Source: an uncultured Veillonella sp.
GTDB taxonomy: Bacteria > Bacillota > Negativicutes > Veillonellales > Veillonellaceae
NCBI GenBank assembly: GCA_900544365.1
Contig: UQVF01000020.1
Location: 1-28,468 of the forward strand
Length of the DNA: 28,468 bases
Direction of reading: 5' to 3'
The notes under the pieces were generated by a model. The model did not search any database. It worked only from the letters and a program-made list of their open reading frames with translations, and was not told the DNA's origin. Both the position numbers and the translations under genes were made by a program. Positions 8,367-16,487 of this stretch are shown one piece after another (the stretch's first letter is position 1; every line of letters starts with the position of its first letter).

Positions 8367-9230
8367 TTATATGCGACTCGCTATGTCACGCAAACGTTGA
8401 ATACGACTTTCTGTAGATGGATGCGTGCTAAATAATTGAGTCATAGTGGAAGAAATCCCACTTAAAGGATTAATAATAAACATGTGTGCTGTAGATGATA
8501 CACGGCTTTCACTTTGACCTGGTAGCACACCAAATTTAGCATAATGCTCGATTTTAGCTAATGCAGATGCTAACGATAAAGGCTTACGACTCATCATAGC
8601 CCCTTCTTCATCTGCTAGATATTCACGAGAACGTGAAATTGCCATTTGAATTAAGCTAGCTGCCAATGGAGCTAAAATAATAGTGCCGATTAAGGCTAAA
8701 GGATTAGAATTTTCCTCTTCATCACGGCCACCAAAAATAGCTGCCCATTGTAACATATTCGCCACCATCGCAATAAATCCTGCCATGCTTGCTGCAATAG
8801 TGCTAATTAGTGTATCTCTATGTTTCACATGAGAGAGTTCATGAGCCAGAACACCTTCAATTTCATCATCAGTTAAGAGATTCATAATACCCGTCGTCAC
8901 AGCCACTGCTGCATGCTCAGGGTCACGACCTGTAGCAAATGCATTAGGCACTTCTGATTCAATTATATACACTTTTGGCATCGGTAAACCAGCATTATGA
9001 ACTAATTTTTTTACAATATGAAAGATGTTAGGATTGTTTTGCTCTGTAATTTCTTTTGCATCATACGCACGTAGTACCATAGACGCACTATTCCAATAGG
9101 TATAGAAGTTGATACCTAATGAAATAATAAACATCACTACCATTCCAGAGTGACCTCCAACCATTTGACCGATCACCATCAATAATCCTGATAATAATGC
9201 CAACAAGGCTGCTGTTTTTATATTATTCAT
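8367..9230 (-). CDS. htpX: Membrane zinc metalloprotease HtpX (M48 family)
   Basis: Inner-membrane protease of protein quality control. The 287-residue protein has two N-terminal hydrophobic helices, then VLAHELSHVKHRD with the zinc motif H130-E-x-x-H134, a further hydrophobic stretch (about 143-162), another near 178-196, and the third ligand Glu in SREYLADEEG (about E203). This order and length match HtpX. AGGAGG sits just before the ATG. The final IFSTHP-like segment (LFSTHPSTESRIQRL) is also typical of the family. An extended -10 promoter lies about 45 bases upstream. Confidence 0.95.
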   Translation of the reverse strand: MNNIKTAALLALLSGLLMVIGQMVGGHSGMVVMFIISLGINFYTYWNSASMVLRAYDAKEITEQNNPNIFHIVKKLVHNAGLPMPKVYIIESEVPNAFATGRDPEHAAVAVTTGIMNLLTDDEIEGVLAHELSHVKHRDTLISTIAASMAGFIAMVANMLQWAAIFGGRDEEENSNPLALIGTIILAPLAASLIQMAISRSREYLADEEGAMMSRKPLSLASALAKIEHYAKFGVLPGQSESRVSSTAHMFIINPLSGISSTMTQLFSTHPSTESRIQRLRDIASRI

Positions 9231-9272
9231 GTATTCCTCCTACTTAGATATATTTTAGAATATATATACTTA

Positions 9273-9281
9273 ATTATATCA
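9273..9281 (-). promoter_or_regulatory. Extended -10 promoter candidate for htpX
   Basis: On the minus strand the sequence reads TGATATAAT, an extended -10 (TGn followed by TATAAT), in the 80-bp gap between thrB and htpX. No good -35 is visible, as is common for extended -10 promoters. I see no terminator after thrB, so htpX could also receive read-through. Confidence 0.5.
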
Positions 9282-9310
9282 TATACAGTTTAAAAGAATC
9301 ATGAAGTATT

Positions 9311-10240
9311 CTACTCATATTTTATTTTTACAACCTTAGCGCCTTCACGGTCTGCATGAAGCACAAAGCGACGACAATCAATATCGTGATTCATAAAGAC
9401 AGAGCTCATGGCATCTGCCACGGTCACCCCATGTTCTGGAGAACAATAGGCAATTAAAGTAGAACCTGAACCACTAATAGTAGACCCATAGGCTCCATGT
9501 TCCTTAGCAGCCGTAAATACTTCGTCACAATATGGAATCAAAGTTTTACGGTATGGCACATGTAGATAATCCTGTAACGCTACAGACAAATTATCCATAC
9601 GATTTTGTATCATCGAACCTACGAATAAAGTAGCAAACCCTACATTGGCAACTGCTTCCTTATAACTTAATTCCGTTGGTAGTACACTACGGGCATAAGA
9701 TGTTTCTACGATCACTTCTGGTACTACTACAGCAAACGTTAAATTACTTGGCACATCGATATGGGAATGAAATACCGTGTCATTCCCACCAACAGCACAG
9801 ACTAAATTTCCCATAATAGCTGGCGCTACATTATCTGGATGCCCTTCCATATCATTAGCAATGAGTAATAACTGGTCCTTGTTTAGCGGCTCTTGTAAAT
9901 AGGCATTTGCCAATAGTAAGCCTCCTACAATAGCGGTAGAACTACTGCCAAGTCCTCTTGACGGAGGAATTTGTGTATTAGAATGAATATGACCGTATAC
10001 CGGTGTAGTATTCACCTCTTTAAATACACTTTCCATGGCAATACCCACTAGATTTTGACTATGGTCTTCCTGTTCCAATAAGTCTGCCCCAAAACCTTCA
10101 AAAGTATATGTATTAGATGTAGCCTCTGTATCAGGTTCAAAGGTAAATACATTATATAAGTTTAATGCGACTCCTAGGCAATCAAATCCAGGACCGCAAT
10201 TGGCACTCGTAGCCGGTACTTGTACCGTAATAGATTTCAT
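9311..10240 (-). CDS. thrB: Homoserine kinase
   Basis: GHMP kinase making O-phosphohomoserine from homoserine and ATP, the step before threonine synthase. The 309-residue protein starts MKSITVQVPATSANCGPGFDCLG, matching the family N-terminus, and has the ATP loop PPSRGLGSSSTAIVGG and the C-terminal GSTISGSGSTLIAY. The reading frame is open further upstream into hom, but the ATG at 10238-10240 has AAAGGAG 5 bases before it. It lies 10 bases after the hom stop, so hom and thrB form a unit. Threonine synthase (thrC) is not in the window. Confidence 0.95.
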   Translation of the reverse strand: MKSITVQVPATSANCGPGFDCLGVALNLYNVFTFEPDTEATSNTYTFEGFGADLLEQEDHSQNLVGIAMESVFKEVNTTPVYGHIHSNTQIPPSRGLGSSSTAIVGGLLLANAYLQEPLNKDQLLLIANDMEGHPDNVAPAIMGNLVCAVGGNDTVFHSHIDVPSNLTFAVVVPEVIVETSYARSVLPTELSYKEAVANVGFATLFVGSMIQNRMDNLSVALQDYLHVPYRKTLIPYCDEVFTAAKEHGAYGSTISGSGSTLIAYCSPEHGVTVADAMSSVFMNHDIDCRRFVLHADREGAKVVKIKYE

Positions 10241-10250
10241 GAACACTCCT

Positions 10251-11543
10251 TTATTCAACCATGATGCGGATGACACTACCCACTTCTCTAACGACTCGTA
10301 AATGGTTGAAAGAATCAATTAAATTTTGAATATACGCATGAGGGCATTTAGAAGTAATGATCGCTAATGTAGCCGTATCATTATCTGCTTTACGTTGAAT
10401 CACTGAATGAGCAGAAATGCGTTGTTCTGCTAATTTGGTTGCTACTTTTGCCAATACACCTGTAGAGTTATCCACAGTCATGCGAATGTAATAAGCAGAT
10501 TCAATTTTGCTGGAACTATACATTGTTTTTTGTGGATAATAGAACTGTTTCATCTCCCCTGTTTTGCCTTGCACCACATTGCGGGCTACTTCCATCACAT
10601 CACTCACGATAGAGCTACCTGTTGGTAAACTACCGGCTCCACGACCGTAGAACATAGCATCATCAAAGCCATTGCCACGTAAGAATACAGCATTAAATGA
10701 ACCTCGAACAGAAGCTAATGGATGTGTGTTGGCAATAAAGGCAGGATGTACATTCAAGGACAACCCTTTTTTCGTTTCTCTCGCAATACCTAATAATTTA
10801 ATCGTATAGCCAAACTCTTTACCAAATTGGATGTCACTAGCATCAATTTGTGTGATTCCTTCACAACTTACATCTTCAAAAAAGATACGTTTATTAAAGG
10901 CAATAGAACCTAAGATAGCTAATTTACGTGCTGCATCATAACCTTCCACATCGGATGTAGGGTCAGCTTCCGCATAGCCTAGCTCTTGTGCTTCTTTTAG
11001 TACTTCTTCGTAGCCTAATCCATCTTCACTCATTTTAGACAAAATAAAATTTGTGGTGCCATTTAAAATACCCATAATTTCAGTAATTTGGTTACTACCA
11101 AAGGAATCATATAAGGCGCGGATGATCGGAATCGCCCCAGCTACACTCGCTTCAAAGCGTAAATCCACATGATGCTTCGTAGCTAATTCCATTAAATAAG
11201 GGCCAGCCTCTGCTAATAAATCTTTGTTGGCAGTTACTACATGTTTTCCCGCAATGATAGATTCTTCAATACAAGTTCGGGCAAAGGTGGTACCACCCAT
11301 CACTTCTACTACAATATCTACAGATGGATCTTGTAAAATTTCTTTATAATCTGTTACAAATGTAGCCGTTGCAGGTAGTGTAACATGACTATATTTGTCT
11401 GGATTTCTAACATAAATTTTATCCACAATCATTGGTACATCAATACGATTTTGTATGACATCTAAATTTTTTGTTAATAGTTCAACTGTACCTTGACCAA
11501 CAGTACCAAAGCCCAAGAGGGCAATCTTTACGCCTTGCTTCAT
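10251..11543 (-). CDS. hom: Homoserine dehydrogenase with C-terminal ACT domain
   Basis: NAD(P)-dependent reduction of aspartate semialdehyde to homoserine. The 430-residue protein has the Rossmann motif ALLGFGTVGQGT near the N-terminus, the catalytic core GILNGTTNFILSKM and QELGYAEADPTSDVEG, and a C-terminal ACT domain (about 350-430, beginning YYIRMTVDNSTGVLAKV). That domain usually carries threonine feedback control. It is a stand-alone enzyme, not fused to aspartokinase. GGAG precedes the ATG. The ACT-domain gene upstream ends 18 bases before it and thrB follows 10 bases later. Confidence 0.96.
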   Translation of the reverse strand: MKQGVKIALLGFGTVGQGTVELLTKNLDVIQNRIDVPMIVDKIYVRNPDKYSHVTLPATATFVTDYKEILQDPSVDIVVEVMGGTTFARTCIEESIIAGKHVVTANKDLLAEAGPYLMELATKHHVDLRFEASVAGAIPIIRALYDSFGSNQITEIMGILNGTTNFILSKMSEDGLGYEEVLKEAQELGYAEADPTSDVEGYDAARKLAILGSIAFNKRIFFEDVSCEGITQIDASDIQFGKEFGYTIKLLGIARETKKGLSLNVHPAFIANTHPLASVRGSFNAVFLRGNGFDDAMFYGRGAGSLPTGSSIVSDVMEVARNVVQGKTGEMKQFYYPQKTMYSSSKIESAYYIRMTVDNSTGVLAKVATKLAEQRISAHSVIQRKADNDTATLAIITSKCPHAYIQNLIDSFNHLRVVREVGSVIRIMVE

Positions 11544-11561
11544 TCTCTATCTCCTTAAGCA

Positions 11562-12014
11562 CTAGGCTTGACCAATTAGTTCAACCTTAATAACTCCTTC
11601 TAATTGTCGTACTTCGTGCAAAACATCTTCTACTGGTAATGTTAATTCCTTCGTTTCAAAGGAAATATTCACATGTGCTACACCTTGTAGCGGCAAATTC
11701 TGATTAATTGTCAATACACTGCCGTTATAATCTGCAATGATCCGTAAAATATTAGATAACATACCAGATTCATTAGAAATCAGTGCATTAATAGACACAA
11801 TTTTACCTTGTGAAAGTTCATAAAATGGAAAAACATAATCTTTATATTTATAATAGGCAGAACGACTTAAATCCATTTTTTCCACTGCTTCATTAATCGT
11901 TTTCGCTTCTCCTAATTGTAAAATAGATTTTACTTTAATTGTTTTTTTTATCGCCTCTGGTAAAATTACTTCATTCACTAAATAAAATTTGTCTTTTTTG
12001 CCTTTCACAGCCAT
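11562..12014 (-). CDS. ACT domain-containing protein, UPF0735/PheB type
   Basis: A 150-residue protein. The first half has a helix-turn-helix-like stretch (INEAVEKMDLSRSAYYKYKD), and the second half (about 70-148) is an ACT amino-acid-binding domain starting IVSINALISNESGMLSNIL. Proteins of this kind (UPF0735, including B. subtilis PheB) commonly sit beside hom-thrB or pheA, and a sensing or regulatory role is suspected but not established. Here it lies directly upstream of hom. AAGAGGTG is 5 bases before the ATG, and the start is 2 bases from the preceding stop. By inference it senses threonine or a related amino acid. Confidence 0.88.
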   Translation of the reverse strand: MAVKGKKDKFYLVNEVILPEAIKKTIKVKSILQLGEAKTINEAVEKMDLSRSAYYKYKDYVFPFYELSQGKIVSINALISNESGMLSNILRIIADYNGSVLTINQNLPLQGVAHVNISFETKELTLPVEDVLHEVRQLEGVIKVELIGQA

Positions 12015-12016
12015 AA

Positions 12017-13015
12017 CTACACCTCTTCACTACTAGTGGAAACGGAACTTGCGATGTGTTGTCCATATAAAGTAAATACGGAATACATACCAATAAAGAA
12101 TGGAATATATTCGGCCACAATCCGCCATGCCACTGCAACTAGCCCCACAGTTCCAATGGGAACAAAGGAGGCAAACATATACACAAATAATCCTTCAGCA
12201 ACTCCTGTTCCCCCAGGCGTGGGAGCAAAATATAAAATCAAATTTAATAAAATCATGCGATTTAAAATTTCAACAACACTAATATCTGACGTAAACGCAT
12301 ACATTAAAGCCGGAGCAATAGCATATAAGAATAATAAGCTCAATCCTGACTCAATGAACACAATGAAAGATTGCATTGGATTTGCATATAATAAACTAAG
12401 TCCTCCATTACATTCATCCAACTTGATAAGCCATCCTTTTGGATTTCCTTTTTTCATCATTTTACATATCCAAGTTACCAAGCGTTTCATAAGTCGCGTT
12501 TGTAATAGATAGATTCCCATAAATGTTGAAATTACAGCAAAGATAGATATACCTAGCAATTGTGTATTCGTAATATAAGGTACTTCAATAGGATCTACTA
12601 GTAATATAATAGGTAACATAACTATTAAAAATAAAATGGAAAACACTGTACGTACTAGTACAATAGGTGCCGCTTTACCAATAGGTACATGATAGGAACG
12701 CAAAATTAAAGCTTGCGCTACAGCACCACCACTAGCACCGGGAGTTAACATGGCCATGAAATAATTACCAAATATAACTCGTAAAATGGCAATTAAGGAT
12801 AAACTATATCCACCCATACGTACCAATCGTTGCAGACGCAATCCATCAAAGTACATTCCTAAAGCAAGTGCTAGTATTGCCAACAATAAAGATGTAATGT
12901 TGAATGTACCTAGCGTAGCTAATGAATCTAAATCAATTGTAAAATAAATTGTTATTCCTGACACAATCAGAAGCAACAATCCAATTAAGATTCCTCGCTT
13001 TATCATGGTACTCAT
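12017..13015 (-). CDS. UPF0104 / lysylphosphatidylglycerol synthase TM-region-like membrane protein
   Basis: A 332-residue integral membrane protein with about eight hydrophobic helices and a YFAPTPGGTGVAEGLFV stretch, the conserved motif of the UPF0104 family related to the flippase half of MprF and to AglD. There is no catalytic C-terminal domain, so it is not itself a lysyl-PG synthase. Members are thought to move or present lipid-linked substrates, but the substrate is unknown. GGAG lies 7 bases before the ATG at 13013-13015. The start overlaps the deacetylase stop by 4 bases (ATGA), which suggests the two proteins act together on an envelope lipid or glycan (inference). Confidence 0.85.
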   Translation of the reverse strand: MSTMIKRGILIGLLLLIVSGITIYFTIDLDSLATLGTFNITSLLLAILALALGMYFDGLRLQRLVRMGGYSLSLIAILRVIFGNYFMAMLTPGASGGAVAQALILRSYHVPIGKAAPIVLVRTVFSILFLIVMLPIILLVDPIEVPYITNTQLLGISIFAVISTFMGIYLLQTRLMKRLVTWICKMMKKGNPKGWLIKLDECNGGLSLLYANPMQSFIVFIESGLSLLFLYAIAPALMYAFTSDISVVEILNRMILLNLILYFAPTPGGTGVAEGLFVYMFASFVPIGTVGLVAVAWRIVAEYIPFFIGMYSVFTLYGQHIASSVSTSSEEV

Positions 13016-13878
13016 GAATGGTCTCCTTCATTCCATTGTCCATAATGAATCAGACTAATATCTTGAGTACTAATATATTCTTTCACTCTAGTCGAAGTCA
13101 TAGCAGATCGTTCTTCATCCCAATGATATCCCCAATCATATAAGGATCGAAGTGTCTTATTATCTTTGCCAGGATGTGTCATAATTTCATGAACTCCTTC
13201 CTTCTTAGCAACCTTTCCTAAAATTGCTAACAAGGCATTTTCCTTCAACTGTCCACCATTCATCATACCCCAAAAATATAGGGGCGATGAAAATCCTAAG
13301 TCTCTAGATGTAGCATAAGCTTGTTGTGTAATGACCGTAAGCCCAACTTTACCAATCCAACGTCCTAATGAAGACACACCATTCAATAAAAATGGAGTTT
13401 CATCAGGCATACGAACCTTAGTTAAACCATAGCGCTTCATTTGTTCTGCCACGATAGGCAACACTTGTGGTAGCACATGCATATGTTGATGTCCATCCAC
13501 ATGAGTAATTGGTAATCCCGTAGACATTACTTTTTGAAATTGTGCTTCAATTTCTTTTCGTAATTCATTTCCCTTTATTTGCCCTGTAAACAGCCGTTTT
13601 ATAAATTCTGTATGTGTCATAGGAAATTTGCCATCTATAAGCAGACTTGGAACTTCTTTAGGATCACAAATTGGTAAAAGACCACCAACCAAACATATAT
13701 GTATACCTACACCCAATGTAGGTGTTGTCTTAGCTAACGAGACGGCATCCTCAAAATAATCTCCAGATGCCAATAAAGACGTACTTGTTACTATTCCTTG
13801 TTGATGACTTTCTAAGATTCCTTCATTAATAAGAGGATGCAAACCAAAGTCATCTGCATTCACAATTAGACGTTTCAT
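13012..13878 (-). CDS. YdjC/ChbG/HpnK-like carbohydrate deacetylase
   Basis: Metal-dependent deacetylase of the YdjC fold. The 288-residue protein opens with LIVNADDFGLHP (D9/D10), has LGVGIHICL (H60) and THVDGHQHMHVLP (His cluster at about 126-134), the expected metal and catalytic residues. A later IMTHPG motif (HEIMTHPGKDN) is also normal. Relatives deacetylate chitooligosaccharides (ChbG) or act in hopanoid synthesis (HpnK). No signal peptide is seen, so it acts in the cytoplasm, possibly on a lipid-linked sugar. AGGAAGG precedes the ATG. The 4-base overlap with the UPF0104 gene suggests a shared pathway. The true substrate is unknown. Confidence 0.88.
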   Translation of the reverse strand: MKRLIVNADDFGLHPLINEGILESHQQGIVTSTSLLASGDYFEDAVSLAKTTPTLGVGIHICLVGGLLPICDPKEVPSLLIDGKFPMTHTEFIKRLFTGQIKGNELRKEIEAQFQKVMSTGLPITHVDGHQHMHVLPQVLPIVAEQMKRYGLTKVRMPDETPFLLNGVSSLGRWIGKVGLTVITQQAYATSRDLGFSSPLYFWGMMNGGQLKENALLAILGKVAKKEGVHEIMTHPGKDNKTLRSLYDWGYHWDEERSAMTSTRVKEYISTQDISLIHYGQWNEGDHS

Positions 13879-13931
13879 AGTTACCTTCCTGTACGCACTA
13901 AATGGATAATTGTATTATTATTTTACCAAAA

Positions 13932-14741
13932 TTATTGTTGTTTGGATAGACAAAGTTTTCTTTCTTGTACTTTATACATGCACAAAGCTCCTGCTATGGC
14001 AACATTTAGAGATTCCATAGGACCATACATAGGAATGGAAATTCGCTGGGTAACCAGTTGTAATATATCTTCTGAGATGCCATTGGCTTCATTTCCTAAA
14101 GCAAGCATTGTTGTCTCTTCATAAGTAGGTTGTCCATAGTCGACACTATCTTCCAGCACGGTTCCATACAGTTTGATTCCTAATTCTTTGAGTTTTACCA
14201 CATCATCCGTTGAGACATTTATATAAATCGGCAGTTTACACAACCCACTCATAGTACTGCGCACTGTTTTTTCATTATATATATCAACAGTATTAGGAGT
14301 TAAAAACATTGCCTCTACACCAGCACCTACAGCAGTTCGAATTAAAGTACCTAAATTACCTGGATCTTGTACACCATCAACGAGCACATATAGAGCATTT
14401 TCTTTTACTTTAAAATCTTCTAATCGTCGTACTTTTTGACATACTACAGCAATGACACCTTGTCCATGCACGGTTGTTTCAATCCCTTTCCATAGGCTCT
14501 CTGAAATGGAAAATACCTGCACATCATAGGTATCACATAAAGATAACAATGGGTGTAACTGCTCCTGTTTTATAGATTCTGTATTAACAATTACATACCG
14601 TACTGTACCAGTAGGCAACATATCCATGACTGTACGATATCCTTCCGCTACAAATTCCTGATGTGTAGTACGATATTTTCGTTTATACAGTTGCACAATG
14701 TGCTTAATTTTTTTATTATCTCGTGAAGTAATCTCTTCCAT
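13932..14741 (-). CDS. TrmH/SpoU-family RNA 2'-O-methyltransferase
   Basis: SAM-dependent methyltransferase of the SPOUT class, acting on rRNA or tRNA. The 269-residue protein has an N-terminal substrate-binding part (about 1-105) and the three knot motifs: VQDPGNLGTLIRTA, ALGNEANGIS and IPMYGPMESLNVAIAG. Its length and the N-terminal KIKHIVQLYKRKYR stretch resemble the YsgA/TsnR-like and RlmB-like 23S rRNA enzymes. The precise RNA target cannot be told by eye. AAAGGG precedes the ATG, and the gene follows the ABC exporter by 12 bases, with 53 bases before the deacetylase gene. Confidence 0.92.
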   Translation of the reverse strand: MEEITSRDNKKIKHIVQLYKRKYRTTHQEFVAEGYRTVMDMLPTGTVRYVIVNTESIKQEQLHPLLSLCDTYDVQVFSISESLWKGIETTVHGQGVIAVVCQKVRRLEDFKVKENALYVLVDGVQDPGNLGTLIRTAVGAGVEAMFLTPNTVDIYNEKTVRSTMSGLCKLPIYINVSTDDVVKLKELGIKLYGTVLEDSVDYGQPTYEETTMLALGNEANGISEDILQLVTQRISIPMYGPMESLNVAIAGALCMYKVQERKLCLSKQQ

Positions 14742-14753
14742 ATTACCCTTTCT

Positions 14754-16487
14754 TTATGCATTCCATAATTGATAGAATAAACCTTTTTGAGCTAGCAATT
14801 CTTCTAACGCACCTTGTTCTACAATTTCACCATCGGATATGACAATAATTTGTGTAGCATCACGTAAGGTTGATAAACGGTGTGCTATGGCTATCATCGT
14901 TTTTTCACCTTTCATATCTGCAATCGATTGTTGTAGTAATTCTTCTGTATGACTATCTATATTTGAAGTAGCCTCATCGAATACTAATAATGATTTATTC
15001 TGTACTAAGGTTCTGGCCAAGGACAATAATTGACGTTGCCCCTGTGAAAGTAAAGATCCTAAGTATCCCACAGGCGTTTGATATCCTTCTTCTAAGCGTT
15101 GTATTGAGATATCTAAATGAGCTCGTTTAGCTGCTTCTTTTACCATTTCTGACGTAATAGCACTATCAAATAAAGAGATATTCTCTTCAATAGAACCTTT
15201 AAACAAATGAGAGTCTTGGAATACGTAGCCCATAGATTGGCGTATAATTCTTGGGTCCAAAGTACTTAAATCATGTCCATTAATACGAATAGAACCTTTA
15301 GTAGGCTGTTCAAAACCAAGTAGTAACTGCATCATCGTTGACTTACCACCACCAGATGGACCTACTATCCCTAAGAATTCTCCCTCTTGTAAAGACCAAT
15401 TAATATCTTTCAACACATAATTTTCTGTTCCATCATAGGAGAAATAGACATGATCAAACTCGATAGAATAAATTGCAGAAAATTCCTCTGGCATGACAAC
15501 ATTCTCTTGAACCTGCTTTATTTTACTTTCCAACATTGGTAAAATACGTTCTGCTCCTGCTAAGGCAGACTGTAGATTACCATATTTTTCAGCAATTTCT
15601 TTGATAGGTTCAAAAATGCGATTAATATATTGTAAGAATGCAAATACTGTACCAGCTTCAGTTATGGAGTCAAAATATCCGGTTACAGTAAAAATAGCAA
15701 TCAAAGCGACAAAAAATAATCCATCTACAATAGGTCTAAAAATAGCAAATGTTTTTACCTCAAATAGACCTGCTTCTAAAAACTCTCGACTTACTTTATC
15801 GTAGCTTTTTTCCATAATGATTTCACCAACATAGGTTTTAATCATCAAAATAGCATTCAACATTTCCTGTACAGATGCATTGGATGCCGCAACCTTACTA
15901 CGAACGCCTCTGAAAGCTTTTCTAGCGTACTTACGATAAATAAAAATAACTCCTGTAAATACAGGCACTAATAGTAATACTATGGTAGCTAATGTTGTAT
16001 CTATCAGAAACATAAATACTAGTATACCAATAATCTGAAAGATACTACTACTTATTTTTACCAATACTTCTGTGTATAAGGTGCGAATTGATTCTGTATC
16101 GTTCGTAACTCTTGTCACTAGATTTCCTACAGGATATGCAGTAAATTCTCTAGGGGTCATAGTTAATATATTTTCAAAAATTTTATTTCTAATATCAAAG
16201 ATAATACGTTGTCCAAAACTTTGTAATGCATAGTTTTCTATACCTAATGCAATCATTCCAAACAAAATTACTCCAATATAACCTACTGCATATTTCGTTA
16301 TGAGTCCCATATCTTTAGTTGCTACACCTACATCTATGAACTCTTTCATAATGACAGGACGTATTAGTTGCACACCTAGCACCAACAGTAACATGCAAAC
16401 GCCAAGACACATATAGGCCATATAAGGTTTGATAAAAGTGCATAAATGCAATAGCACATGATAATCTGTTTCTTGTTTAGTTCTCAT
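14754..16487 (-). CDS. ABC exporter half-transporter, catalytically competent subunit
   Basis: A 577-residue ABC exporter with an N-terminal six-helix permease and a C-terminal ATPase. The ATPase has Walker A GPSGGGKST, a Q-loop Gln in YVFQDSHLF, signature LSQGQ (Gly replaced by Gln at the third position), Walker B LLVFDEATSNID with the catalytic Glu, and the switch His in IAIAHRLSTL. It overlaps the first half-transporter by 11 bases, so they form a heterodimer. The altered signature faces the degenerate site of the partner, as in LmrCD- or TM287/288-type multidrug or lipid exporters. GAGGGG lies 6 bases before the ATG. The substrate is unknown. Confidence 0.93.
   Translation of the reverse strand: MRTKQETDYHVLLHLCTFIKPYMAYMCLGVCMLLLVLGVQLIRPVIMKEFIDVGVATKDMGLITKYAVGYIGVILFGMIALGIENYALQSFGQRIIFDIRNKIFENILTMTPREFTAYPVGNLVTRVTNDTESIRTLYTEVLVKISSSIFQIIGILVFMFLIDTTLATIVLLLVPVFTGVIFIYRKYARKAFRGVRSKVAASNASVQEMLNAILMIKTYVGEIIMEKSYDKVSREFLEAGLFEVKTFAIFRPIVDGLFFVALIAIFTVTGYFDSITEAGTVFAFLQYINRIFEPIKEIAEKYGNLQSALAGAERILPMLESKIKQVQENVVMPEEFSAIYSIEFDHVYFSYDGTENYVLKDINWSLQEGEFLGIVGPSGGGKSTMMQLLLGFEQPTKGSIRINGHDLSTLDPRIIRQSMGYVFQDSHLFKGSIEENISLFDSAITSEMVKEAAKRAHLDISIQRLEEGYQTPVGYLGSLLSQGQRQLLSLARTLVQNKSLLVFDEATSNIDSHTEELLQQSIADMKGEKTMIAIAHRLSTLRDATQIIVISDGEIVEQGALEELLAQKGLFYQLWNA

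Noticed and set aside
12036..12512. Plus-strand open frame of 158 codons
   Set aside because: Antisense to the UPF0104 membrane protein; its composition mirrors the hydrophobic codons of the real gene.
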